From NCBI RefSeq assembly GCF_002796985.1, contig NZ_PEKX01000002.1, positions 391,448 through 455,447 on the forward strand: a stretch of DNA of 64,000 nucleotides. The letters are read 5' to 3'. The position numbers were made by a program, and so were the translations under genes. Shown in pieces: positions 8,122 to 16,103 of this stretch. The DNA comes from Pseudomonas sp. (GTDB lineage Bacteria > Pseudomonadota > Gammaproteobacteria > Pseudomonadales > Pseudomonadaceae). Under the pieces are notes generated by a model, which had not been told where the DNA came from, did not search any database, and saw nothing but the letters and a program-made list of their open reading frames with translations. The first letter of the stretch is position 1. Each line of letters begins with the position of its first letter.

Positions 8122-9272
8122 TCGAACTCGCTTGGCTTGCGCGATTCACCGAACCAGGACAGCAGCCGGGCGACGATCTTCTCGCTGGCGTGGCCATCGC
8201 CGTAGGGGCTGAACACTCGGCTCATCTGTTCGTAGACCTCGTCGTCGCGCAGCAGATGGCTGGCTTCGCTGACGATGCGCGCGGTGTTGGTGCCTACCAG
8301 CACCACGGTGCCGCCCTCCAGCACAGCGGGGCGCTCGGTGACGCGGCGCAGTACCAGCAGCGGCTTGCCCAGCGCCGGGGCTTCCTCCTGGATGCCGCCC
8401 GAGTCGGTGAGGATGAGGTAGGCGCGGTCCATCAGCCAGACGAAGTGCTGGTAGTCCTGCGGGGCGATCAGGTGGATGTTGGGCTTGTCCGAGAGCAGGC
8501 CGTAGACGGCGTTCTGCACCTGCGGGTTGAGGTGCACCGGGTAGACGAAGTCCACCTCGGGGAAGCGCTGGGCCAGTTCTGCCAGGGCCTGGCAGATGCG
8601 CTCGAAGCCCTTGCCGAAGTTTTCCCGGCGGTGCCCGGTGATCAGCACCAGGCGGCGGTCGCCGGTGAACTGGGCCAGGGGCGAGTCGGCGGCGGGCTGC
8701 CAATCCGTCTCATGCAAGTGCTCGCGCATCCACAGCAGGGCGTCGATCACCGTGTTGCCGGTGACTTCGATCTGGTCGATGTTCACCCCTTCGCGCAGCA
8801 GGTTGTCGCGCGAGGCCTTGGTCGGCGGGAAGTGCAGGTCGGCGATCACCGCGGTGAGGCGGCGGTTGGCTTCCTCCGGCCACGGCTGATGGATGTTGCC
8901 CGTGCGCAAACCGGCCTCGACGTGGCCCACCGGGATTTGCCGGTGGAAGGCGGTGAGGGCGGCGATGAAACTGGTGGTGGTATCACCGTGGACCAGCACG
9001 ATATCCGGGCGGTGGCGGTCGTAGCTGTCGTCCAGTTTGCCCATCATCTGCAGGGACAGGCTGTTCAGCGTCTGGCCCTGGGTCATGACGTCGAGGTCTT
9101 CGTCCACCTCCAGTTCGAAGGCGTTCAGCACTTGCTGTAGCATCTCGCGATGCTGGCCGGTGGAGCAGATACGCAGCTCGATTTCCGGGGTACGGCGAAG
9201 GACGCGGGCGAGGGGAGCCATCTTGATGGCTTCCGGGCGAGTTCCGAAAACCATGGTGACTTTGTACTTCAT
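8118..9272 (-). CDS. wecB: UDP-N-acetylglucosamine 2-epimerase (non-hydrolysing)
   Basis: A 384-residue cytoplasmic enzyme interconverting UDP-GlcNAc and UDP-ManNAc. Family signatures are GTRPEAIKMAPL near the N terminus, VHGDTTT, HVEAGLRTGN, PEEANRR and ITGHRRENFGKG, covering the expected acidic residues and histidine of the active site, plus TDSGGIQEEAP for UDP binding. ATG at 9272 is preceded by AAGGAG at seven bases; the upstream in-frame codons are not conserved-looking. It is the first gene of a four-gene coupled unit with nfrB, nfrA and the DUF4434 gene, so it most likely supplies UDP-ManNAc to NfrB. No UDP-ManNAc dehydrogenase (wecC) gene is present nearby. Confidence 0.95.
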   Translation of the reverse strand: MKYKVTMVFGTRPEAIKMAPLARVLRRTPEIELRICSTGQHREMLQQVLNAFELEVDEDLDVMTQGQTLNSLSLQMMGKLDDSYDRHRPDIVLVHGDTTTSFIAALTAFHRQIPVGHVEAGLRTGNIHQPWPEEANRRLTAVIADLHFPPTKASRDNLLREGVNIDQIEVTGNTVIDALLWMREHLHETDWQPAADSPLAQFTGDRRLVLITGHRRENFGKGFERICQALAELAQRFPEVDFVYPVHLNPQVQNAVYGLLSDKPNIHLIAPQDYQHFVWLMDRAYLILTDSGGIQEEAPALGKPLLVLRRVTERPAVLEGGTVVLVGTNTARIVSEASHLLRDDEVYEQMSRVFSPYGDGHASEKIVARLLSWFGESRKPSEFE

Positions 9273-9527
9273 CAATTGCTCCTTGGGCGCACCCTTGTGA
9301 GGCCGCCTTCGGTTTTGCGTGTGGGATTTTTTCAAAGGGAATGAAAGTCGCTCAACTCCGGGCTGTCCAGCGACAACGGGTGTTGCCAGTGATACAGGTC
9401 AGGTCTATTGACCTTTTTGGGTGTTTTGTCGCCTGGCTGCAGGCCGCGTCACCAATGGGCTGGCGCCGGTTTGCCGGCAGCGCCGAGAAAAACTGTTGAT
9501 GAATTTTACGAAAAGGCGGATCGGCCG

Positions 9528-10379
9528 ATGCTGAGCGCGGAATTGAAGGCGTTCTACCGGGTGGCCAGGCTGGGCAGCATCACCCAGGCGGCGAAGAAGC
9601 TCGGCCTCAGCCAGCCGACGGTGACCACGCAGATCCGCCACCTGGAAAGCCAGTACGCGGTGGAGCTGTTCTATCGCGGCGGCCGCCGCCTGACCCTGAG
9701 CGACGAAGGCGCGCGCCTGCTGCCGATGGTCGAGGCGCTGCTGCAGCAGGAAGCCGACATCGAGTTCTACCTGCGCAACTGCGGGCAGATGCAGGGTGCC
9801 CTGCGTATTGGCGCCACCTCTCCTTATTACGTGCTCGGGCTGATCAAGAGCTTCCGCGAACGCTTCCCGCAGATCGAGGTGTCGGTGGAGATCGGCAACT
9901 CCCAGCAGGTGCTCGAATCGCTGATCGAATGCCGGGTCGACCTGGCGGCTTCGTCGCAGCAGGTGGACGACGCGCGCCTGACCCGCGTGGTGCTGGGCAG
10001 CGACCCGCTGGTGCTGGCGGTGCACCGCAGCCATCCGCTGGCGACGCTGCAGTCGGTAAGCCTGGGCGACTTGCGCAACCATTGCCTGTTGATGCGCGAG
10101 GCGGGTTCCACCACTCGCCAACTGACCGAGGCGATGTTGCAGCAGGCGGGGGTGACGCCGGCCTCGATGCTGGAGATCGGCAGCCGCGAATCGATCCGCG
10201 AGGCGGTGATCCGCAACCTGGGCGTGAGCATCATCGCTCGCCAGGAAGTGCCGGATAACCCGCAGTTGTGCGTGCTGGAAATCAAGGGCGCGAGCCGGAT
10301 CGACGAGTACCTGTATTGCCTGAAGGATCGGCGCCAGGCGCGCTTGCCGAGTGCTTTCCTGGCGGTGGCGCAGGGGTAG
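9528..10379 (+). CDS. LysR-family regulator, probably of the downstream phosphonate genes
   Basis: A 283-residue LysR-type regulator. The winged helix-turn-helix spans about residues 1-60 (FYRVARLGSITQAAKKLGLS, QPTVTTQIRHLE), followed by a LysR substrate domain. It resembles the regulators that accompany 2-aminoethylphosphonate uptake and catabolism genes. ATG at 9528 gives the normal N terminus of the family; the open frame extends further upstream without homology. The gene faces the same way as the ABC transporter that starts 450 bases later, separated by four repeat elements. It is divergent from wecB (255-base gap). Co-inducer and targets are inferred from position only. Confidence 0.85.
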   Translation: MLSAELKAFYRVARLGSITQAAKKLGLSQPTVTTQIRHLESQYAVELFYRGGRRLTLSDEGARLLPMVEALLQQEADIEFYLRNCGQMQGALRIGATSPYYVLGLIKSFRERFPQIEVSVEIGNSQQVLESLIECRVDLAASSQQVDDARLTRVVLGSDPLVLAVHRSHPLATLQSVSLGDLRNHCLLMREAGSTTRQLTEAMLQQAGVTPASMLEIGSRESIREAVIRNLGVSIIARQEVPDNPQLCVLEIKGASRIDEYLYCLKDRRQARLPSAFLAVAQG

Positions 10380-10391
10380 AGAACGCTCTCT

Positions 10392-10415
10392 GTAGGAGCG
10401 AGCTTGCTCGCGAAC
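10392..10415. repeat. Family A palindromic repeat, single unit
   Basis: The core GAGCGAGCTTGCTCGC (GCGAGC-TT-GCTCGC stem) is flanked by GTAG and GAAC. It is identical to many other units in the window. Confidence 0.9.
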
Positions 10416-10437
10416 AACCTGGCACAGCTACCTACCT

Positions 10438-10464
10438 GTAGGAGCGGACCTTGCCCGCGATCGG
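10438..10464. repeat. Family B repeat, single unit
   Basis: A GTAGGAGCGGACCTTGCCCG variant of the GGAGCGGACTTCGTCCGCGA unit seen as pairs at 17.2, 31.0 and 61.8 kb. Confidence 0.75.
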
Positions 10465-10502
10465 AGTTCCCATCCCCACCGAAATCACGGCGAAGCACGA
10501 CC

Positions 10503-10585
10503 GTAGGATGGCGTGGAGCGAAGCGATACCCATCAATTCCCGTGCGCCGTCAGCATGGGTATCGCTGCGCTCCACGCCATCCTAC
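10503..10585. repeat. Family C long inverted repeat, complete
   Basis: The left arm GGATGGCGTGGAGCGAAGCG plus GATACCCATC pairs with a right arm ATGGGTATCGCTGCGCTCCA ending CCATCCTAC, around an unpaired centre of about 22 bases. Other copies lie at 25.7 kb and, truncated, at 63.9 kb. Confidence 0.9.
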
Positions 10586-10617
10586 TAAGTGTTCGCCGGA
10601 TAGGACGGCAGGGTGCG

Positions 10618-10641
10618 GTTCGCGAGCAAGCTCGCTCCTAC
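10618..10641. repeat. Family A palindromic repeat, inverted orientation
   Basis: A family A unit read from the other strand (GCGAGCAAGCTCGCTCCTAC). Confidence 0.9.
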
Positions 10642-10826
10642 GGATGTCTGCCGAGACGCCATCACTTCCCAAATTTTTTCGCCCCCCATACCCAAATCTG
10701 CCTATGGATCTATCGGCGCACTTGGCCCTTTAGCAACAGTGCCGTCGCAATCGCTCCCTAGCATGGACCTCGTTCCTTCACGCCACGGCTCACGCGGCGT
10801 GGACCACAAGAAAACGAGGTACCGCC

Positions 10827-11894
10827 ATGCATCCCACCGTCGCCGGCACGCCGCTCAGCGTGCGCCACATCCGCAAGCGCTTCGGCCAGTTCGTTGCCCT
10901 CGACGGCGTGTCGCTGGACGTCAAGGCCGGTGAACTGGTCTGCCTGCTCGGCCCCTCCGGTTGCGGCAAGACCACCCTGCTGCGCTGCATCGCCGGGCTG
11001 GAGCAGCAGGACGACGGCACCTTGCACCTGGGCCCGCGCGATGTATCGAAGCTGCCCCCGCAGGCGCGTGACTACGGCATCCTGTTCCAGTCCTACGCGC
11101 TGTTCCCCAACCTCACGGTGGAACAGAACATCGCTTACGGCCTCAGCTGCACCACAAAGAATGCCAGCAAGGAAGAAGCCCGCCGCCGCGTCGCCGAGAT
11201 GCTCGAACTGGTCGGCCTGACCGGCAGCGAGAAGAAATACCCCGGCCAGCTCTCCGGCGGCCAGCAGCAGCGCGTCGCCATGGCCCGTGCGCTGGCGCCG
11301 AGCCCCTCGTTGCTGCTGCTCGACGAGCCCATGTCGGCGCTGGACGCCCGCGTGCGCGAACATTTGTGCGGCGAGCTGCGCCAACTGCAGAAGAGCCTGG
11401 GCATCACCACCGTGATGGTCACCCACAACCAGGACGAGGCCATGCTGATGGCCGACCGCATCGCGGTGATGAACCACGGGCGCATCGAGCAGTACGGCAC
11501 CGCCCAGGCCATCTACAGCAGCCCGAGCACACCCTTCGTCGCCGAGTTTGTCGGCCAGGGCAACTGGCTGCCCTTCGAGCGCGGCATTGACGGTCACGCT
11601 CGTGTCGGCGGCCTCAACTTGCGTTTGCACAGCCAGGCGCCGAGTGCATCGGGACGGCTGTTCTGCCGCCCGGAAGCGATCAGCGTGAACCCCGCCGTGC
11701 ACCAGGAAAACCTGTTCCGCGCGCAGATCCGCGAGATCACCTTCCTTGGCAACCGCTGCCGCATGAGCTTCGAGCTGGAACAACTGCCGGGCCACGCGCT
11801 GCTCGCCGAGCTGGCGCCCGAGGACATGCCGCGCCTGGGCACCCCGGATATCTGGGTGTCGCTGCCGCCCCGCAGCCTGCAGGTGTTCGCCTGA
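10827..11894 (+). CDS. ABC transporter ATP-binding protein, 2-aminoethylphosphonate type (PhnT-like)
   Basis: A 355-residue ATPase that would power uptake of a phosphonate across the inner membrane. The nucleotide-binding domain has Walker A GPSGCGKTTLL (about 46-56), the signature LSGGQQQRVAMARAL and Walker B LLLLDEPMSALDA. A C-terminal TOBE-type domain (about 270-355) is typical of the Fe3+/spermidine/phosphonate subclass. ATG at 10827 follows a GAGGT-type ribosome site. The permease gene begins one base after its stop. The 2-AEP assignment rests on the match of all four genes to known phosphonate loci; an iron or polyamine importer has similar ATPases. Confidence 0.85.
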   Translation: MHPTVAGTPLSVRHIRKRFGQFVALDGVSLDVKAGELVCLLGPSGCGKTTLLRCIAGLEQQDDGTLHLGPRDVSKLPPQARDYGILFQSYALFPNLTVEQNIAYGLSCTTKNASKEEARRRVAEMLELVGLTGSEKKYPGQLSGGQQQRVAMARALAPSPSLLLLDEPMSALDARVREHLCGELRQLQKSLGITTVMVTHNQDEAMLMADRIAVMNHGRIEQYGTAQAIYSSPSTPFVAEFVGQGNWLPFERGIDGHARVGGLNLRLHSQAPSASGRLFCRPEAISVNPAVHQENLFRAQIREITFLGNRCRMSFELEQLPGHALLAELAPEDMPRLGTPDIWVSLPPRSLQVFA

Positions 11895-11895
11895 G

Positions 11896-13611
11896 ATGGA
11901 AGCCGTGGTGAAACGCAGCCCGGCGCTGTCCGCCGGCAAGATTCGCGGCGATCTGGGTGATCGCCTGTTCGTCCGTGGCGGCAAATACCTGCTGCTGCTC
12001 CTGCTCACTCTCGCGGTACTGATGCCGCTGCTGGCCATCTTCTGGCGCGGCTTCAGCGGCGAAGCGGGGCAGGGCGGCGGCCTGGCGGCCATGGGCGAGC
12101 TGCTGCGCAGCGACAACTTCCACTGGCTGCTGGGCAACAGCCTGAAGGTCTCGCTGAGTGTGGCCTGCATCGTGGTGCCGGCGGCCTACCTGTTCGCCTA
12201 TGCGCTGCAACGTACGCTGATCCCGGCCAAGGGCCTGTGGCGCGGGATTTCCCTGCTGCCGCTGCTGGCGCCGTCGATGCTGCCGGGCATCGCGCTGATC
12301 TACCTGTTCGGCAACCAGGGCCTGCTGCGCCATCTGTTGGCGGACAACATCTATGGCTTCTGGGGCATCGTCCTCGGTGAGGCCATCTACACCTTCCCCC
12401 ATGCGCTGATGATCCTGCTGTCGGCGCTGTCGCTGGCCGATGCACGCCTGTTCGACGCCGCTTCGAGCATGGGGGCCGGCCCCTGGAAGGCCTTCCGCAG
12501 CATCACCTGGCCGGCTTCCCGGCAGGGTGTGTTCGCCGCCTTCTGCCTGGTGTTCACCCTGACCATCACCGACTTCGGCGTGCCGGTCGTGGTGGGCGGC
12601 GATTACCAGGTGCTGGCGCTGGAGGCCTACAAGGCGGTGGTCGGCCAGCAGCAGTTCGGCCGTGGCGCGCAGATCGGCATGATCCTGCTGCTGCCGGCAC
12701 TGCTCAGTTTCGCCGTCGATACCTGGCTGCGCCGCCGCCAGGGCGACGCCATGAGCGGCCGCGCGCAGGTCTACCATCCCAAACCGTCGCGCCGCCGCGA
12801 TGCCGCCTTCCTCGCCATCGTCGTGCTGATCAGCGTGGTGTTGCTGGGCGTGCTGGGCATGGCCGTGTATTCCTCGCTGGTGAAGTTCTGGCCCTATAAC
12901 CTTTCGCTGTCGCTGAACCACTACGACTTCAACACCACCGCCGGCGGCGGCTGGCTGGCCTACCGCAACAGCCTGACCATGGCCACCTGCGTCGCGATCA
13001 TCGGCAGTGCGCTGATCTTCACCGGCGCCTACCTGATCGAGAAGACCCGCGAGCAGCGCTGGCTGAGCCAACTGCTGCGCATGCTGTGCTTCGTGCCGAT
13101 GGCCGTGCCGGGCCTCGTGCTGGGCCTGGGCTACGTGTTCTTCTTCAACCTGCCGGGCAACCCGCTGCACGTGTTCTACGGCAGCATGGCGCTGCTGGTG
13201 GTGTGCACCATTTCCCACTACCTGACCACCGCGCAGATGACCGCCACCGCCGCGCTGCGCCAGCTCGACGGCGAGTTCGAGGCCGCCGCGCTGTCGCTGA
13301 AGATGCCGCTGTGGCGCCACTACCTGCGCGTCACCGTGCCGATCTGCCTGCCGGCGCTGCTGGACATCACCCGCTACCTGTTCGTCTCGGCGATGACCAC
13401 GGTCTCGGCGGCGATCTTCCTCTACAACCCCGACACCATCCTCGCCGCCGTCGCCGTGCTGAACATGGACGACTCCGGCAACGTCGGCGGCGCCGCTGCC
13501 ATGTCCACCCTGATCCTGCTCACCTCCGCCGCCGTGTCGCTGCTGCTGGCCGGCGCCTCGCGCGGCCTGTTGCGCCGCTCCCAGGCCTGGAGGACGGACG
13601 CGAACCTGTAA
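11896..13611 (+). CDS. ABC transporter permease, fused double-domain (PhnU-like)
   Basis: A 571-residue inner-membrane protein with about twelve hydrophobic segments and two binding-protein-dependent transport domains in tandem, each with an EAA-type loop (first near DAASSMGAGPWKAFRSITWP, second near EAAALSLKMPLWRHYLRV). Such fused permeases are usual for the Fe3+/2-AEP class. A cytoplasmic N-terminal tail of about 30 residues precedes the first segment. It starts one base after the ATPase gene and is followed 95 bases later by the binding protein, consistent with one operon. Confidence 0.88.
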   Translation: MEAVVKRSPALSAGKIRGDLGDRLFVRGGKYLLLLLLTLAVLMPLLAIFWRGFSGEAGQGGGLAAMGELLRSDNFHWLLGNSLKVSLSVACIVVPAAYLFAYALQRTLIPAKGLWRGISLLPLLAPSMLPGIALIYLFGNQGLLRHLLADNIYGFWGIVLGEAIYTFPHALMILLSALSLADARLFDAASSMGAGPWKAFRSITWPASRQGVFAAFCLVFTLTITDFGVPVVVGGDYQVLALEAYKAVVGQQQFGRGAQIGMILLLPALLSFAVDTWLRRRQGDAMSGRAQVYHPKPSRRRDAAFLAIVVLISVVLLGVLGMAVYSSLVKFWPYNLSLSLNHYDFNTTAGGGWLAYRNSLTMATCVAIIGSALIFTGAYLIEKTREQRWLSQLLRMLCFVPMAVPGLVLGLGYVFFFNLPGNPLHVFYGSMALLVVCTISHYLTTAQMTATAALRQLDGEFEAAALSLKMPLWRHYLRVTVPICLPALLDITRYLFVSAMTTVSAAIFLYNPDTILAAVAVLNMDDSGNVGGAAAMSTLILLTSAAVSLLLAGASRGLLRRSQAWRTDANL

Positions 13612-13706
13612 CACCGCTGGACGCTGTCGCCCCCGTCAGTACGAGGGCTCAACCCCTGACAAAACCCCGCACCTCGCGGGAGAAAAACACTGCCAAGGAG
13701 CTCCAC

Positions 13707-14732
13707 ATGTTCAAACGTCTTGCCCTCGCCGCCGCTGTGGTCGCCGGTTTCGCCGCACAGGCCCATGCCGCCGACACCGAGCTGACCGTCTATACCGCCC
13801 TGGAACCGGAGCAGCTGACCGCCTACAAACAGGCCTTCGAAGCCGAGAACCCGGACATCAGGATCAAGTGGGTGCGCGACTCCACCGGCATCGTCACCGC
13901 CAAGCTGCTGGCCGAGAAGGATCGCCCGCAGGCCGACGCCGTCTGGGGCCTGGCCGCTTCCAGCCTGGCCATCCTCGACCAGCAGGGCATGCTGGAGAAG
14001 TACGCGCCCAAGCACCTGGACGCCATCGGCAAGAACTACCGCGACCCGGCCAACCCGCCGGCGTGGGTCGGCATGGATGTCTGGGCCGCGACCATCTGCT
14101 TCAACACCGTCGAGGCCGAGAAGCTGGGCCTGGAGAAGCCGGTGAGCTGGCAGGACCTGACCAAGCCCGAGTACAAGGGCAAGATCGTCATGCCCAATCC
14201 GGCTTCCTCGGGCACCGGCTTCCTCGATGTCTCCGCCTGGCTGCAGACCTTCGGCGAGAAGCAGGGCTGGGCCTACATGGACGCGCTGCACGAGAACATT
14301 GGCCAGTACGTCCACTCCGGCTCCAAGCCGTGCAAGCTGGCCGCCGCTGGCGAGTTCCCGATCGGCATCTCCTTCGAGTACCCGGCTGTGCAGCTCAAGC
14401 GCCAGGGTGCGCCGCTGGACATCGTCCTGCCGAAGGAAGGCCTGGGCTGGGAAATCGAAGCCACCGGCATCGTCAAGGGCACCCAGCATGAAGCTGCCGC
14501 GAAGAAGCTCGCCGACTTCTCCGCCAGCCCGAAAGCCATGGAGCTGTACAAGGAAAACTTCGCCGTGCTGGCCCAGCCGGGCATCGCCAAGCCGCAGACC
14601 GAACTGCCGGCCGACTACGAACAGCGCCTGATCAAGAACGACTTCGCCTGGGCCTCGAAGAACCGCGACGAGATCCTTGCCGAGTGGCGCAAGCGCTATG
14701 ACGGCAAGTCGGAAAAGGTTGCTCAGAAGTAA
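13707..14732 (+). CDS. Periplasmic substrate-binding protein, 2-aminoethylphosphonate type (PhnS-like)
   Basis: A 341-residue extracytoplasmic binding protein. The signal peptide (1-22) ends AAQAHA|ADTELTVYTAL, and the two-lobed fold resembles iron- and AEP-binding proteins (NPDIRIKWVRDSTGIVTAKL; WGLAASSLAIL; NPASSGTGFLDVSAWLQ). ATG at 13707 has AAGGAG eight bases upstream. It sits in order ATPase-permease-binding protein, then the FAD oxidoreductase. The phosphonate specificity is inferred from the locus; a phosphate-coordinating pocket cannot be verified by eye. Confidence 0.87.
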   Translation: MFKRLALAAAVVAGFAAQAHAADTELTVYTALEPEQLTAYKQAFEAENPDIRIKWVRDSTGIVTAKLLAEKDRPQADAVWGLAASSLAILDQQGMLEKYAPKHLDAIGKNYRDPANPPAWVGMDVWAATICFNTVEAEKLGLEKPVSWQDLTKPEYKGKIVMPNPASSGTGFLDVSAWLQTFGEKQGWAYMDALHENIGQYVHSGSKPCKLAAAGEFPIGISFEYPAVQLKRQGAPLDIVLPKEGLGWEIEATGIVKGTQHEAAAKKLADFSASPKAMELYKENFAVLAQPGIAKPQTELPADYEQRLIKNDFAWASKNRDEILAEWRKRYDGKSEKVAQK

Positions 14733-14748
14733 ACTTTGACGCCGATGG

Positions 14749-14790
14749 CTCCCTCTCCCCAACCCTCTCCCTGAAGGGAGAGGGGGCTCT
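14749..14790. repeat. Family E palindrome (CCCTCTCCC type)
   Basis: The inverted repeat CCCTCTCC .. CTCTCCC-TGAA-GGGAGAGGG lies between the binding protein and the oxidoreductase gene. A related copy is at 54.5 kb. It could attenuate transcription into the last gene. Confidence 0.7.
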
Positions 14791-14810
14791 TCGCCCCGCA
14801 GGAATACCCC

Positions 14811-15941
14811 ATGACCCACACCCACTGCGACGTCGCCATCGTCGGCGCCGGCATCCTCGGCCTCTCACACGCCTATGCCGCCGCCCGCCGCGGCCTGTCC
14901 GTGCGCGTCTTCGAGCGGACTGCCACTCCCCTGGGCGCCTCGGTGCGCAACTTCGGTCAGGCGCTGGTCACCGGCCAGCCGCCGGGCGTGATGTCGGACC
15001 TGGCCCGTGCCAGCCGGCCGATCTGGGCGCAGTGGGCGGAGGGCGCCGGGTTCTCTCTGCGGCGTAACGGCTCGCTGTTGTTCGCCCGCACTGAAGCCGA
15101 GGAACACCTGCTGGAGGCCTTCTGCGCCGGCCGCGGCAAAGAGCTGGACTACCGCGTGGGCCTGTTGCGCGGCAGCGAACTGAACGACCTCTACCAGGGC
15201 CACTTCCGCCACCATCGCGCGGCGTTGCTGGGCTTCGACGACCAGCAGCTGTATTCCCGCGAGGCGCTGCCGAGCCTGATCGACTACCTGCGCCGCGAGC
15301 ACGGTGTGGCGTTCCACTTCTCCACCCTGGTGCGTGATGTCGACACCGGCGTGCTGCGCACCACGGCGGGTACCTTCACTGCCGGGCAGGTAATCGTCTG
15401 CTCCGGCCACGACTACCAGACGCTGCTGGCTGAGGTCATCGCACCGCTGGCGCCGCAGGTGTGCCGGCTGCAGATGCTGCGCGCCCGCCCGCAGGTCGAC
15501 CTGGGCCTCGCCCATTCGATTCTCACCGGCCTGAGCTGCGTGCATTACGGCGCTTTCTCCGACCTGCCCGAGGCCGAGGCGGTGCGCGAGCAGATTCGCC
15601 GCGAGACGCCGGAGCTGGAAGAGCAGGGCATCCACCTGCTGGTTAGCCCGACGCCCCATGGCGAGCTGATCATCGGTGACTCCCACCACTACGGCAGCGA
15701 CGCGGCGCCGTTCAACGCCGAGTTCGTCGACCGGCTGATGCTGGAACTGGCCGAGGACACCCTGGGTATGCGCGTCGAGGTCATCGAGCGCTGGCAGGGC
15801 GTGTATGGCTCGCGCGGGCCGGGGCCGTTCTCGGTCTTGCAGGCTGCCGACGGCATCACCGCCGTGCTGATGCACACCGGCGTGGGCATGAGCATCGGTC
15901 CGGCGTTGGGCGAGCGCACCGTCGCGGGCCTGTTCGGCTGA
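14811..15941 (+). CDS. FAD-dependent oxidoreductase of phosphonate loci (D-amino-acid/glycine oxidase fold)
   Basis: A 376-residue flavoprotein. The N terminus carries the dinucleotide-binding VAIVGAGILGLSHAYAAARR (GxGxxG, about 7-26), and the body follows the DAO/glycine-oxidase fold with a C-terminal FAD contact (HTGVGMSIGPALGERT). Members of this group recur beside 2-aminoethylphosphonate transporters; characterised relatives oxidise aminophosphonates, including N-methylated AEP. No phnW, phnX or pbfA gene is in the window, so the enzyme here may do the first step on an imported N-substituted aminophosphonate, with later steps encoded elsewhere. The exact substrate is inference. Confidence 0.8.
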   Translation: MTHTHCDVAIVGAGILGLSHAYAAARRGLSVRVFERTATPLGASVRNFGQALVTGQPPGVMSDLARASRPIWAQWAEGAGFSLRRNGSLLFARTEAEEHLLEAFCAGRGKELDYRVGLLRGSELNDLYQGHFRHHRAALLGFDDQQLYSREALPSLIDYLRREHGVAFHFSTLVRDVDTGVLRTTAGTFTAGQVIVCSGHDYQTLLAEVIAPLAPQVCRLQMLRARPQVDLGLAHSILTGLSCVHYGAFSDLPEAEAVREQIRRETPELEEQGIHLLVSPTPHGELIIGDSHHYGSDAAPFNAEFVDRLMLELAEDTLGMRVEVIERWQGVYGSRGPGPFSVLQAADGITAVLMHTGVGMSIGPALGERTVAGLFG

Positions 15942-16008
15942 CACGGGGCTGTCATTTGAGGGTCACGGGCTTCTGGTAACACCAAAGGGCGGGCGTGCCT
16001 TGCTCTTC

Positions 16009-16072
16009 GTAGGGGCGAGCTTGCTCGCGAACAGTCCGTGCCGTGCGGGTTCGCGAGCAAGCTCGCTCCTAC
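16009..16072. repeat. Family A repeat pair (head to head)
   Basis: Two inverted family A units, the left with one change (GTAGGGGC), separated by about 16 bases, between the oxidoreductase and the zntB-like gene. Confidence 0.9.
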
Positions 16073-16103
16073 ACGCACGTCCCACTTGCGTGCGCAGAAA
16101 TCC

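Larger units (their letters stand above)
10380..10826. other. Intergenic region packed with palindromic repeats
   Basis: There are 447 bases without a gene. The first 260 bases hold four repeat units, listed separately. The rest (10642-10826) is the leader of the ABC transporter operon. It contains the T-run TTTTTT at about 10674 and a weak dyad CCATA/TATGG at about 10687-10708, but no convincing promoter. Confidence 0.6.

Noticed and set aside
9401..9419. AGGTC-TATT-GACCT followed by TTTTT as a terminator
   Set aside because: The stem is only five base pairs and it lies in the divergent wecB/LysR promoter region, where no transcript should end.
10392..10641. Repeat cluster as a possible CRISPR array
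   Set aside because: Units are palindromic REP-like elements of different families with irregular spacing and no cas genes.
11737..13614. 625-residue open frame antisense to the fused permease
   Set aside because: Low-complexity Gln/Gly/His/Arg sequence typical of antisense frames in high-GC DNA; the sense frame is a clear permease.
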